This document shows positions 51,345-59,871 of a stretch of DNA of 64,000 nt, piece after piece (the stretch's first letter is position 1; the number at the start of each line of letters is the position of its first letter). The translations under genes and the position numbers were made by a program. Origin of the DNA: Companilactobacillus ginsenosidimutans (GTDB taxonomy: Bacteria > Bacillota > Bacilli > Lactobacillales > Lactobacillaceae). The stretch lies in the NCBI RefSeq assembly GCF_001050475.1, contig NZ_CP012034.1:1612001-1676000 (forward strand), written 5' to 3'. The notes below the pieces were generated by a model that saw nothing but the letters and a program-made list of their open reading frames with translations, did not search any database and had not been told where the DNA came from.

Positions 51345-51417
51345 ACATTTGGGGTGCACAAACGCTGAGATTATACCCATTGAACCTGATACGGCTAACA
51401 CCGGCGCAGGAAAATGT
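51345..51417 (+). promoter_or_regulatory. TPP riboswitch (thi box)
   Basis: Conserved parts in order: P1 arm ACATTT, GGGGTGC, GCTGAGA, ATACCC, GAACCTGAT, GGCTAACACCGGCG, AGGAAAATGT closing P1. These are the invariant thiamine pyrophosphate aptamer blocks. It controls thiW-thiM-thiE through the terminator at 51441. Confidence 0.96.
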
Positions 51418-51440
51418 GAAATGATTTTTTATGTTGATTT

Positions 51441-51479
51441 GTGCCTGTCGTTACGTTTTTTAGCGACTGGCATTTTTTT
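51441..51479 (+). terminator. Expression-platform terminator of the TPP riboswitch
   Basis: GTGCCTGTCG / GCGACTGGCA hairpin plus seven T, 24 bases after the aptamer and before thiW. TPP binding should favour it. Confidence 0.85.
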
Positions 51480-51532
51480 GTTTGTGGAACTCTGTCTATT
51501 TCTATTCAAAATTATATTAAGGAGTTTCACTT

Positions 51533-52072
51533 ATGGTTAATTCTTCAAAGACTCAAAAGCTTACTATCCTAGCGATGATGATTGCTTTGGATGTTGTTCT
51601 TTCCCCTATTTTCCGAATTGAGGGTATGGCTCCTATGTCTAGTGTGATCAATGTCACTGGAGCTGTTTTGATGGGTCCATCTTATGTTTCCGTTATGGCT
51701 TTAGTCTGTGCTGTTATTCGGATGACTATGATGGGGATTCCACCTCTCGCTTTGACTGGTGCTTTCTTTGGCGCACTGTTAGCTGGTCTTGGTTATCGTT
51801 ATACTCATAAGATCTGGGGTGCTATGTTGGGCGAAATTATTGGGACTGGTTTAATTGGATCTCTCACCTCTTTCCCGGTTATGGTTTGGTTTACTGGTAA
51901 TAGCAATGGTATGTATTGGTTCTTATATACTCCTAGATTCTTTGGTGGAGCTATTTCTGGATCAATTATTGCCTTTATCGTTTTGTACAAGTTAAAGGAC
52001 ACTCGTCCCTTTTTGCGAGCTCAATCTTTATTCCAAGGAGTAATAAAGAATGGAAAATTACAGCCAAAATGA
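51533..52072 (+). CDS. thiW: ECF transporter S component ThiW (thiazole/thiamine precursor uptake)
   Basis: 179-residue membrane protein with five to six hydrophobic segments. KLTILAMMIALDVVLSPIFRIEGMAPMSSVINVTGAVLMGP and LTGAFFGALLAGLGYRYT are typical of ThiW, the predicted thiazole-specific substrate-binding subunit of energy-coupling factor transporters. The shared ECF AAT module is encoded elsewhere. Position between a TPP riboswitch and thiM/thiE supports the role. It overlaps thiM by 23 bp. AAGGAGTTTCACTT precedes ATG. Confidence 0.88.
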   Translation: MVNSSKTQKLTILAMMIALDVVLSPIFRIEGMAPMSSVINVTGAVLMGPSYVSVMALVCAVIRMTMMGIPPLALTGAFFGALLAGLGYRYTHKIWGAMLGEIIGTGLIGSLTSFPVMVWFTGNSNGMYWFLYTPRFFGGAISGSIIAFIVLYKLKDTRPFLRAQSLFQGVIKNGKLQPK

Positions 52073-52892
52073 TTCGATATCTAAACTTGTTAAATGCAAG
52101 TTTCCACTTAGTCATAGTCCATTAGTACACTGCATCACTAATGAAATCACAATTGAATCTGTTGCTAACGCTCTGTTGTATATTAATGCAAAACCTGTGA
52201 TGGTAGCTGATATCAGAGAATTTCCTGAACTTTTTGAACAAATCGATAGCCTGTTTTTGAATCTAGGACACATTTCTCCTGAACGAGAAATTGCTTTATT
52301 GGAAGCCGGCAAAATGGCGTCTTCAATGAGAATTCCATTTGTCATTGATTTGGTTGGAATTGTTATTTCTAAAATTCGTTTTGATTTGTCAAAGGAACTA
52401 TTGGATTTCAAACCAACAATTGTCAAAGGTAATATCTCCGAAATGCGAACTTTTTGCGGATTATCAAGTCACGGTCGTGGTGTTGATAGTGCTTCGTCTG
52501 ATCAATCTTCGAATTCTGTCGATGAATTAATGAATGCAATGTTTGAAAAAGCTCAAAATCATCCCGAGACCACCTTTATTGCCACAGGAGCTACCGACTT
52601 GATTGTTTCCAAAAACTCCCGGTTAGAGCTTAAAAATGGCGTTCCCGAACTAGACAGATTTACTGGCACTGGTGATATTGTTGGTGCATTAATGACTGCG
52701 TTAGTTGAACATGAGCACGATGGATTAGTTGCTGGTGTTGCCGCGATTAGTTATTTGAACATTTGTGCTGAGAATGCCATAGAAAGTACTGAAGGCCTGG
52801 CTGATTTTCGTCAAGAAACACTTAATCAACTGTCCTTACTGATAAATAATGAATACTGGTATGAATCAATTCGAGGTGCTCTACATGCTTGA
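52050..52892 (+). CDS. thiM: Hydroxyethylthiazole kinase
   Basis: 280-residue enzyme that phosphorylates 4-methyl-5-(2-hydroxyethyl)thiazole for thiamine salvage. PLVHCITNEITIESVANALLYINAKPVM, KGNISEM and the active-site RFTGTGDIVGALMTAL are family blocks; the position that is Cys in many ThiM proteins is Asp here (GTGDIVG instead of GTGCMLG-type). The start lies inside thiW behind AAGGAG, so translation is coupled. It overlaps thiE by 8 bp. Confidence 0.92.
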   Translation: MENYSQNDSISKLVKCKFPLSHSPLVHCITNEITIESVANALLYINAKPVMVADIREFPELFEQIDSLFLNLGHISPEREIALLEAGKMASSMRIPFVIDLVGIVISKIRFDLSKELLDFKPTIVKGNISEMRTFCGLSSHGRGVDSASSDQSSNSVDELMNAMFEKAQNHPETTFIATGATDLIVSKNSRLELKNGVPELDRFTGTGDIVGALMTALVEHEHDGLVAGVAAISYLNICAENAIESTEGLADFRQETLNQLSLLINNEYWYESIRGALHA

Positions 52893-53502
52893 TATGAGTT
52901 TGTATTTAGTGACAGCTAGATACGCTTATTCTGATGAAAAATTTTTCTCAATAATCGACGAAGCTTGTCGTTCTGGTGTTACCATCGTCCAATTGCGAGA
53001 GAAGGATGTTACAACAAGAAGGCTATTTGATCTGGCTATCAAAGTTAAACAAATTACTGACAGATATCATGTTCAGTTAATCATCGATGATCGAATTGAT
53101 ATTTGTTTAGCGGTCGAAGCATCTGGTGTTCATATCGGTGACGATGAAATGCCGATTGATATATCACGAAAATTACTTGGACCGGACAAAATTCTCGGTG
53201 TTTCGGCTAAAACAGTTGAACGTGCAAAATATGCAGAGCAATTTGGTGCCGATTATCTTGGAACGGGTGCTATCTTTCCCACCGAGACAAAGGTTATTAC
53301 TAAACACACTGACATTAGGACTCTGGATGAAATCACAAAATCGGTCGACATCCCTGTTGTGGCCATTGGCGGAATCAATACTTCAAATGTTGGATCATTC
53401 AGCAATATTCCTATCGCTGGAGTTGCTGTTGTTAGTGAAATTATGAAATCTAAAAATGTTTCTCAGACGGTATCTGAATTAAAAACTACGATTAACAAGT
53501 AA
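52885..53502 (+). CDS. thiE: Thiamine-phosphate synthase
   Basis: 205-residue TIM-barrel enzyme joining HMP-pyrophosphate and thiazole-phosphate. Seen are SLYLVTARYAYSDEKFF, VTIVQLREKDVTTRRLFDLA, IDDRIDICLAVEASGVHIGDDEM, YLGTGAIFPTETK and VVAIGGINTSN. Start ATG 52885 has GAGG upstream inside thiM; earlier ATGs at 52849 and 52861 lack a site. Third gene of the thiamine salvage operon. No thiD is in this operon. Confidence 0.94.
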   Translation: MLDMSLYLVTARYAYSDEKFFSIIDEACRSGVTIVQLREKDVTTRRLFDLAIKVKQITDRYHVQLIIDDRIDICLAVEASGVHIGDDEMPIDISRKLLGPDKILGVSAKTVERAKYAEQFGADYLGTGAIFPTETKVITKHTDIRTLDEITKSVDIPVVAIGGINTSNVGSFSNIPIAGVAVVSEIMKSKNVSQTVSELKTTINK

Positions 53503-53539
53503 AAGACCAATTCCACAATAAACTGGAATTGGTCTTTTA
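53501..53539. terminator. Bidirectional terminator after thiE
   Basis: AAAAGACCAATTCC / GGAATTGGTCTTTT with a 10-base loop, between the convergent thi operon and the dar genes. Confidence 0.9.
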
Positions 53540-53562
53540 ATATCAACTAATCAATCATTAAA

Positions 53563-54624
53563 TTAATATGGCATATCATCGGTTGTATCGCATTTACCTT
53601 CATATGCAATATGATTATCGATTAACATTTGCAATGTGTATGATTCAATTGGCTTTTGAAAATTACGCGTCATTTGCTGCTTTAATAAGGCTTTCTTGCC
53701 TTTTTGAGGCCAAGTGTACACATTTCCATCTGTGAAGATTTTAAGTTGTACATTCAAATAATTATCAGTATCATCTGGATTAACTGCATATTTAACATCC
53801 TCCCAGGAATCCAAAGGATACGGTTGATAACGATTATCATCAACATTATTAACTATTGAATATCCCTTAGAACTCAGAGTAACCTTTTTAACATAATTTC
53901 TATTGGAAAAATAAGTATTTGTATATGCAACACGTATTTTCGAATCTAAATTAGTTATATTTTCCTTATGAAGCAAATTTATTAGGGTTTCTTTCTCAGC
54001 TTCAGATCTTGTATAAATCCACCTTAGAGTATTAAGTTTTAGTGGATCCGGAACAACTATTTCAGCTTGTTTCTGATCAGTTAGCTCTTTTCTTTCCTCT
54101 TTTGTCATATCAGATGTCATTACATCATCAAAATAAATTTTATCAAAAGGTAATCTTTCAAATTCTTCTGGTGTATTCATATAATGTGGAGTTCGTTTAG
54201 TTGCCAACGAAAAATCTGTGAATTTGACTCCCGGAATCTCCAATAGAGTCGACATATCAAATAAGAAAAAAATTGGAATTGGACAATTTGCCGAAAAATC
54301 CTGATCTTTGATTTCAGCAGCAGTTTTAAATCCCTCGTTGTAATACTGTGTAGGTGTCTTTGGTCGAAAATATAGTCTAATCACTTTTTCTACTTCAATA
54401 TCAGTCTGGTTAATTACGCCTAAATTTGCATTATCATTGGACATCTGAGAATTATGTTCAACAAAGTATCTAGAATGTATCTTTTTGTTTTTCAATATTT
54501 CCATTGCATTATCAATATCTGTGAAATGAAAGGCGTATTTTGGCCAATAACGTCGTTTTGACTTTCTGAGCCCAGTCTTTTCTGAATCATTAACCAAATC
54601 TTCGATAATATCCTTATACCTCAT
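53563..54624 (-). CDS. darT: DarT-like DNA ADP-ribosyltransferase toxin
   Basis: 353-residue protein. Residues 30-200 match the DarT/DUF4433 fold: YAFHFTDIDNAMEILKNKKIHSR binds NAD, VIRLYFRPKTPTQYY is the family's YFRPRNPM-type block, and QAEIVVP holds the probable catalytic Glu188. Known DarT proteins modify thymidine in DNA and halt phage replication. Here a further 150 residues (about 205-353) of unknown, beta-rich sequence follow, absent from the typical 210-residue DarT. It starts 2 bases after the antitoxin gene, giving the order antitoxin-toxin. Confidence 0.85.
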   Translation of the reverse strand: MRYKDIIEDLVNDSEKTGLRKSKRRYWPKYAFHFTDIDNAMEILKNKKIHSRYFVEHNSQMSNDNANLGVINQTDIEVEKVIRLYFRPKTPTQYYNEGFKTAAEIKDQDFSANCPIPIFFLFDMSTLLEIPGVKFTDFSLATKRTPHYMNTPEEFERLPFDKIYFDDVMTSDMTKEERKELTDQKQAEIVVPDPLKLNTLRWIYTRSEAEKETLINLLHKENITNLDSKIRVAYTNTYFSNRNYVKKVTLSSKGYSIVNNVDDNRYQPYPLDSWEDVKYAVNPDDTDNYLNVQLKIFTDGNVYTWPQKGKKALLKQQMTRNFQKPIESYTLQMLIDNHIAYEGKCDTTDDMPY

Positions 54625-54626
54625 AA

Positions 54627-55574
54627 TTATTTATCTCTCCAAATATCAAGTTGAGTAGAATCATGTATCGCAAACGGTTGACGTTTAACATTTACTTTAC
54701 TTCGATCTAGTAAACCTGATTGTCTCAGCGTAGGCACTCTTGACGATGAATTATCAAGAAATGTTGTAGATATTAACTCAATATAATCTATTTTCGATAA
54801 AATACTTTTGATTAATTCAAAGTTCTTACTTCGAGTAATATTCATAGGCCAAATTTCATCATAAATTTTACCTAGACTGAATAAACTGCCCCATACATCA
54901 ATAATATCTTGTTGCGACAAATACAATTCATCGTTTAAAAAAGTGACAAATATTTCGTTATCTGGCAAATCGTCAGATTCTTCCATGACTTGGATGTTTA
55001 GATTTTTTCCCTCTTCTGAACCTTCAAATGCGTCTATAAAATCTGACTTAAATTCATCCAGTAATACTGAATTGTATCCCTTTCTGAGAGCTTTTTTTAT
55101 TTGCTTTACATATTCAGGATGGTTTTGCCATCCAGTATAAATATGGATATAAATGTTAATTGGTAAATCTGATAGATATTTTTCCATGAGAGGTTTAACT
55201 TGTTTGTCCCAATCTAATCCGCCATTCCCTACACCTAATTGTGGAAATGAAATAGATTCGATTCCCTTATCTGCATATGTTTCTACAAATTTCTTTAAAC
55301 CGGACTCTATATATTCGATCTTTGATTTACTCCTCCAGTTTTCCTTTGTGGGAAAATTTAAGATCCATTTATTTGCTGATTTGAATAAATATAGTTTTCC
55401 AACAGTTAAACTACCATCTTGGCAATACTCTTGGTATTCTTTAAACATTTCTGGATACAATTTTTTGTATTCCAATGCGATACCCTTCCCCATCACACCA
55501 ACAGTGTTCACAGTATTTACCAATACTTGTGCAGGGCTATCAAATAGATTTTGATCAACATATTCTAGTGGCAT
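54627..55574 (-). CDS. darG: DarG-like macrodomain antitoxin
   Basis: 315 residues. The N-terminal macrodomain (1-155) has the family blocks LVNTVNTVGVMGKGIALEYKKLYP and ISFPQLGVGNGGLDW; such domains remove ADP-ribose from DNA. The C-terminal part, with VTFLNDELYLSQQDIIDVWGSLF, corresponds in position to the DarT-binding region of DarG but is not recognised by sequence. ATG 55574 follows GGAGGCAAAA; the frame to 55640 lacks a site. It is the first gene of the toxin-antitoxin operon. Confidence 0.85.
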   Translation of the reverse strand: MPLEYVDQNLFDSPAQVLVNTVNTVGVMGKGIALEYKKLYPEMFKEYQEYCQDGSLTVGKLYLFKSANKWILNFPTKENWRSKSKIEYIESGLKKFVETYADKGIESISFPQLGVGNGGLDWDKQVKPLMEKYLSDLPINIYIHIYTGWQNHPEYVKQIKKALRKGYNSVLLDEFKSDFIDAFEGSEEGKNLNIQVMEESDDLPDNEIFVTFLNDELYLSQQDIIDVWGSLFSLGKIYDEIWPMNITRSKNFELIKSILSKIDYIELISTTFLDNSSSRVPTLRQSGLLDRSKVNVKRQPFAIHDSTQLDIWRDK

Positions 55575-55672
55575 TTTTGCCTCCAATTGAGATATAAGAC
55601 TTATCTTCTCATTTATTATATTACAAAACAAATTACGCAAACTCTTGCGATTACCTTTCTAAATTTCCAACT

Positions 55673-55713
55673 AAAAAAGACCAATCTCATCAAAATGAAA
55701 TTGGTCTATTTTA
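55673..55713. terminator. Terminator between dar and the TIGR01440 operon
   Basis: AAAAGACCAAT.TCAT / ATGA.ATTGGTCT with a 4-base loop and flanking A/T runs; it ends the minus-strand operon from 57599. Confidence 0.8.
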
Positions 55714-55729
55714 ATATAAATATTATGTA

Positions 55730-56305
55730 TTATTTCTGATTCACAAATTCTTGATGCTCGATTGGTTCGTAATTTGCTCTTGGTCCACCGACATACTTTG
55801 GACGTGATCTTAATGCTGTTACGTGTGCACTTCCTAGTTCTTTAATCGTGGGTCTTACTGGTACTTGAACAAATTTTACGTGCATGCCGATTGACGTGTC
55901 GCCGATGTCCACTCCGGCTTGAGCTACTATGTGCTCTACTTCTACTGGGTCTTCAAATTGTTGGAAGGCTGCTACTGAGCAAGCTCCTCCTGCGTGCATT
56001 GCTGGTACTACTGATACTATTTCAAAACCTTTTGCTTCGGCAACTTTTCTTTCCACTACAACGCTGCGGTTGATGTGTTCGCAGCCTTGAACTGCTAGAT
56101 TTATTTCTCGTGGTTTTAGTTCATCTAGCAAGGTTTTGATGATTCTTTGACCAATTTCAGGATTGGAATCTTTTCCGATATGTCCACCAACTACTTCACT
56201 AGTTGAACATCCTAAAATGAATAGGTCGTTTGGTCTTAGTTTTGCTTCCTTTAGTACATCCTCAATAATTGTTGTTAAATCTTTCTCCAAATTTTCAAAA
56301 GTCAT
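55730..56305 (-). CDS. TIGR01440/DUF436 family protein
   Basis: 191-residue cytoplasmic protein related to B. subtilis YwlG. Family blocks are [42 protein letters not shown] and [15 protein letters not shown]. Biochemical function is unknown. It is the last gene of a three-gene operon after a ThiD/PdxK-family kinase and an ECF S component, suggesting a role in vitamin B6 or B1 metabolism. Gap to the preceding gene is 6 bp. Confidence 0.85.
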   Translation of the reverse strand: MTFENLEKDLTTIIEDVLKEAKLRPNDLFILGCSTSEVVGGHIGKDSNPEIGQRIIKTLLDELKPREINLAVQGCEHINRSVVVERKVAEAKGFEIVSVVPAMHAGGACSVAAFQQFEDPVEVEHIVAQAGVDIGDTSIGMHVKFVQVPVRPTIKELGSAHVTALRSRPKYVGGPRANYEPIEHQEFVNQK

Positions 56306-56311
56306 AATTTT

Positions 56312-56818
56312 CTACCCCCGAGCCCAATTGGGTTTTATCTTGATTAAACTTCCGACTACTAATACTGTGACCGCAATACCGAATCCTACTTGAACTAAGT
56401 TTCCTGGAATGGATGCTAGTCCAGCTGGCCAACCGAATAATAGACTGGTTGATAGGTAGTAGCCGACCACCATAATCACGCTACCTGCTAGTAATGGTAA
56501 CAACATGTTCAATAGTCCAAGCTTATGTTTTTTCGACATGTAAGCTACTGTGAAGCCTTGAAGGCCGTGAATTACTAATGAGAATAAGCACCAAACTGGG
56601 TAGCCTGAAATGATATCAATCAAAAAACCGCTGGCTCCGCCGACTACCAGTCCGACTGGATTTCCGAATAAAATTGCACTTGTGTAAATCCCCACTTCAC
56701 ACAATGTTACTAATCCGTGAGTTGCTGGTACTGGAATAACTACCAAGATCGACATTGCGACCGTCAAGGCAGTCAATACTGCCGCTAATACTTCTTGTCT
56801 AATTCTATTTTTTTTCAT
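56312..56818 (-). CDS. ECF transporter S component (predicted pyridoxine or HMP uptake)
   Basis: 168-residue membrane protein with five or six hydrophobic segments; the N-terminal ALTVAMSILVVIPVPATHGLVTLCEVGIYTSAILFG and GGASGFLIDIISGYPVW match ECF substrate-binding subunits. It is linked by 1 bp to the kinase gene. Substrate choice is inferred: pyridoxine if the MocR regulator and kinase are B6-related, hydroxymethylpyrimidine if the kinase is ThiD. No TPP riboswitch precedes this operon, which favours B6. Confidence 0.75.
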   Translation of the reverse strand: MKKNRIRQEVLAAVLTALTVAMSILVVIPVPATHGLVTLCEVGIYTSAILFGNPVGLVVGGASGFLIDIISGYPVWCLFSLVIHGLQGFTVAYMSKKHKLGLLNMLLPLLAGSVIMVVGYYLSTSLLFGWPAGLASIPGNLVQVGFGIAVTVLVVGSLIKIKPNWARG

Positions 56819-56819
56819 A

Positions 56820-57599
56820 TTAATTTCCCCTTAAACGTGTGGCACCCTGCCAAACACTTCCTGAATTCTTGCCAATTGGAACACCCGATTCGATTGCATC
56901 GTGAACAAATGATTTCGCAATCGTGATTGATTCTAAAATCGATTTATCCTTAGCTAACAATGCTGTAATGGCTGCAGATAATGTACATCCGGCACCATTT
57001 GTAGTCGTGGAATTAATCTTTTTCCCCTTAATCCACTGACTGTTTTCCCCTGTTAATAAAAAGTCGTCTCCGGTTTGACTACCATTTTTGATGAGTACAT
57101 TGCGGACACCAAATTGTTGAATCTTCGCAGCAGCCAACTCAATATCAGAGTTGCTAGTGATTTCCACTCCACTCAATTGTTCTGCTTCAGAAATATTTGG
57201 CGTCGTGACTGTGGCTAGTGGTAGTAAAACTTTTTCCACAGCTTCAACGTATTCGGGATCATTGTCGCTAGTGCCCTCTTTAAAGGCTAAAACTGGGTCG
57301 ACTACGACTGGAATTTGGTGCTTTTTTAGCTCATTTGCGACTATATTCAAGTTATCCACAGTCCCGAGAAGTCCTGCTTTAACAGCATTCAGTGGAATTT
57401 GTGGAAAAATCGAATCTAGTTGTTCCTTGACTAGGTTTGAGTTCAATACATTTATTCTGAGGTCATCTGGAAAAATGTTGGCGACGCTGGTGATGGCGCT
57501 GACGCCGAAAACATTGAACTCTTCAAACGTCTTCAAATCTGCTTGCAATCCACCACCTGCCAGGCTGTCTGAACCTGCGATTGTTAATACATTCTCCAT
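56820..57599 (-). CDS. PdxK/ThiD-family kinase, probable pyridoxine kinase
   Basis: 259-residue ribokinase-fold enzyme. TIAGSDSLAGGGLQADLKTFEEFNVFG is the shared ThiD/PdxK start, VDPVLAFKEG the substrate loop, and NGAGCTLSAAITA the catalytic loop with the Cys that marks the bifunctional PdxK/ThiD2 type. It phosphorylates pyridoxine/pyridoxal and possibly HMP. Divergent from the PdxR-like regulator, so B6 salvage is the favoured role. AGGAGGTGATCAT precedes ATG. Confidence 0.8.
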   Translation of the reverse strand: MENVLTIAGSDSLAGGGLQADLKTFEEFNVFGVSAITSVANIFPDDLRINVLNSNLVKEQLDSIFPQIPLNAVKAGLLGTVDNLNIVANELKKHQIPVVVDPVLAFKEGTSDNDPEYVEAVEKVLLPLATVTTPNISEAEQLSGVEITSNSDIELAAAKIQQFGVRNVLIKNGSQTGDDFLLTGENSQWIKGKKINSTTTNGAGCTLSAAITALLAKDKSILESITIAKSFVHDAIESGVPIGKNSGSVWQGATRLRGN

Positions 57600-57650
57600 A
57601 TGATCACCTCCTAATTCCTTCCATTATCCTAGAAACTCGTTGCTATACAA

Positions 57651-57684
57651 CAGCCAATTGGATTGTTTTTAATCCAGCCAATTA
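57651..57684. promoter_or_regulatory. Candidate PdxR operator: direct repeats
   Basis: CAGCCAATT occurs at 57651-57659 and 57675-57683, 24 bases apart, with GGATT/AATCC between. Direct repeats in divergent regions are typical of MocR/PdxR binding sites. Confidence 0.5.
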
Positions 57685-57760
57685 GTATACTAACTATTAA
57701 TATGTTAGTGACCTACGTAAATAATATATGGTACACAAAATCCAGGGGGAAAATTTACCT

Positions 57761-59161
57761 ATGATAAATTGGTCGGCTGATTTGCCGGATATTAAACCTA
57801 AGTATCAAGCTATTATTCAATTAATCAAACATTTGATCCAAACTGATCAACTTATTCCTGGTCAGCGTCTTCCGGCTGAACGTAGTCTGGCTCGTTGGTT
57901 TCGAGTTGACCGTTCGACTGTCACTCGTGCTTTGGCTGAGTTATCCACACAAGATTTATTGGTCAAAAAAAGAGGTAGCGGAACTTTCGTTGCCGAGCTA
58001 CCTCATTTAAAACCTTTAACTGTGAATATTAATTGGCAGACGATGCTTGAATCGGCCACTGATAACAACACTTTAGCGATGGAAGAATTGGATCAAGTCC
58101 GTGAACTCGATCGCAACAAAATTATTGATGGTGCTGCTAATGAATTGCCTTCTGACCTTATTCCTAATTTGGGGACTTTCAAGCTTAACTGGCAAGCTTA
58201 TTTAAAGGATCAAAAGCATGCATCTTCCACTGGTTATCTTGATTTGATAAAAACTTTGAGTCGTCAACAAGAAATCCAGCAAAAAATTGATTTGATCAAA
58301 CAAACTGTGATGATTGCGGGCGGTGCTGAACAGTCGTTGTTGCTAGTACTGAGCAGTTTACTCAAAGCCGGTGACGCGATAGCTTTTACCACGCCATCTT
58401 ATTTTAATTCCACAGCAGTTTTCAGGACCCTGGGAATAAATACATACGGAGTACCACTTATCCACAGCCACTTCGACCTCGAGAAATTGGAAGAAGTGAT
58501 TTTGAAGCATCGAATCAAGTTATTAATTCTGAACCCAACTTTCCAAAATCCAACTGGCGAAACCTTAACACGCAATCAACGTCAGCAAGTATTAGCCCTC
58601 TGTCAAAAATATCAAGTCGCTATTATTGAAGACGATGTTTTCGGGTGGCTAGTTAACGATCAGAATTCAGTTCCGACATTGAAATCATTAGCTCCGGAAA
58701 ACGTGATTTACATTAGTTCGCTTTCCAAATTGTTAGGTTCCTCAACTAGAATTGGGTGGATAATCGCTCCACAAGCAATTGGTCAACGGTTGTTGCAGGT
58801 GCAAAAACAACTCGACATGGTACCTAGCATGTTAGCGCAAGAAATGGTTAACTCTGCCTTGACTAGTTCGGAATTCTCGTTAGGATTGATCAAACTCACA
58901 AGAGAGCTCCAGAGTCGTCGAGAAGCTGTAGCAAAACTTTTCCACAAGTATCGACCAGGGTGGAATTTCTCTGTCCCTGATGGTGGATTCTATTTGTGGA
59001 TAACTCAAGATGACTCAGATATTTTCAACAAGCTTCTCCGCAAACGAATACTGGTTAAACCTGGGACAATTTATGGAGCAACAAAAAACGAGTTTCGTTT
59101 CAACGTCGCTCGTATGGATGCAAAACGGTTGAAGGAACTCGAATTTAGGTTGATGAACTAA
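57761..59161 (+). CDS. pdxR: MocR/PdxR-type regulator (GntR HTH plus aminotransferase domain)
   Basis: 466 residues. The N-terminal GntR winged helix (residues 10-80; GQRLPAERSLARWFRVDRSTVTRALAEL) is fused to a class I aminotransferase-fold domain (about 110-460) with NPTFQNPTGETL, IIEDDVFGWL and the PLP-lysine region YISSLSKLLGSSTRIGW. PdxR members bind pyridoxal phosphate and regulate B6 synthesis or salvage. It is divergent from the kinase-ECF operon. Start ATG 57761 follows GGGGGAAAATTTACC; ATG 57728 has no site. The stop overlaps the YoeB pseudogene end. Confidence 0.85.
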   Translation: MINWSADLPDIKPKYQAIIQLIKHLIQTDQLIPGQRLPAERSLARWFRVDRSTVTRALAELSTQDLLVKKRGSGTFVAELPHLKPLTVNINWQTMLESATDNNTLAMEELDQVRELDRNKIIDGAANELPSDLIPNLGTFKLNWQAYLKDQKHASSTGYLDLIKTLSRQQEIQQKIDLIKQTVMIAGGAEQSLLLVLSSLLKAGDAIAFTTPSYFNSTAVFRTLGINTYGVPLIHSHFDLEKLEEVILKHRIKLLILNPTFQNPTGETLTRNQRQQVLALCQKYQVAIIEDDVFGWLVNDQNSVPTLKSLAPENVIYISSLSKLLGSSTRIGWIIAPQAIGQRLLQVQKQLDMVPSMLAQEMVNSALTSSEFSLGLIKLTRELQSRREAVAKLFHKYRPGWNFSVPDGGFYLWITQDDSDIFNKLLRKRILVKPGTIYGATKNEFRFNVARMDAKRLKELEFRLMN

Positions 59162-59425
59162 TAATGTCCTTTGCATTGAATAATACTAATATGTGAATCA
59201 GTAATTAAATAAACTAACCTGTTGTAATCATCAATTCTTCTCGACCATGTCGGATTAGCCTCGTATTTCAGTAATTCAGGTTCACCAATACCCTCACTAT
59301 ATCCATCGCTTAATTGACTTAATCAGTTTATTTATTTTTTTAAGGGTCTTTTTATCTTCCCCTTGCCAATACACATACTCGTTCCACCCTTGATCAATAA
59401 AGGTTAATTCTCTGTTTTTATCCAT
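59158..59425 (-). pseudogene. YoeB/Txe-family toxin, frameshifted
   Basis: Starting at ATG 59425, six bases after the antitoxin stop, the frame reads MDKNRELTFIDQGWNEYVYW, QGEDKKTLKKINKLIKSIKR, then meets WI and a stop. In the next frame the sequence continues GYSEGIGEPELLKYEANPTW and SRRIDDYNRLVYLI...IIQCKGHY. Joined, this is a complete YoeB-type endoribonuclease. CGATGGA at about 59306 fits loss of GA from CGAGATGGA. The active site needs both halves, so the toxin is probably inactive. Confidence 0.88.
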
Positions 59426-59431
59426 TGAATA

Positions 59432-59695
59432 CTAGTCATCCAGGAGCTGATGAACCTCTCCTGGATTTTTTTTTGCTTGAGCAATTCTCTTCGCAAGTTC
59501 ATCCATATTCTTTTTGCTATAAAATGGATCTCTTGTTTCAAAAGGAAATCCGCCTTCAATAATACTTCGTTTTACAAAAACGTTGAATGCTGTGGAGAGA
59601 CTCATTCCCAAATTATTATATATTTCCATAACCCTTTCTTTATCATCCTTATCAATTCTAAAAGAGACTTGAACTTTATCAGATTTATTTGTCAT
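59432..59695 (-). CDS. RelB/DinJ-family antitoxin
   Basis: 87 residues: KVQVSFRIDKDDKERVMEIYNNLGMSLSTAFNVFVKRSIIEGGFPFE is the RelB/DinJ ribbon-helix-helix domain with the GFPFE end; the acidic and lysine-rich tail would bind the toxin. Its partner toxin at 59158 is frameshifted, so this antitoxin remains alone, possibly as a DNA-binding repressor or to neutralise related toxins. Start ATG 59695 follows GAGGTGATTATT. Confidence 0.88.
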   Translation of the reverse strand: MTNKSDKVQVSFRIDKDDKERVMEIYNNLGMSLSTAFNVFVKRSIIEGGFPFETRDPFYSKKNMDELAKRIAQAKKNPGEVHQLLDD

Positions 59696-59871
59696 AATAA
59701 TCACCTCGAAGCAATTATATAGCATATTGCTACCACTTTACATTGATTCACTACCTTTCTTTTATCTATACAGATAAATTACGTAAAAGTAATGACATTC
59801 TCCCTTAAATTTTTGGTGAGATATTTCTGTTGAATTTTAAATATTGTCAATAATTCATTTCAATACAGCAA

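Noticed and set aside
51199-51540. 113-codon frame across the TPP riboswitch
   Set aside because: It overlaps the conserved aptamer and its terminator and has no ribosome binding site.
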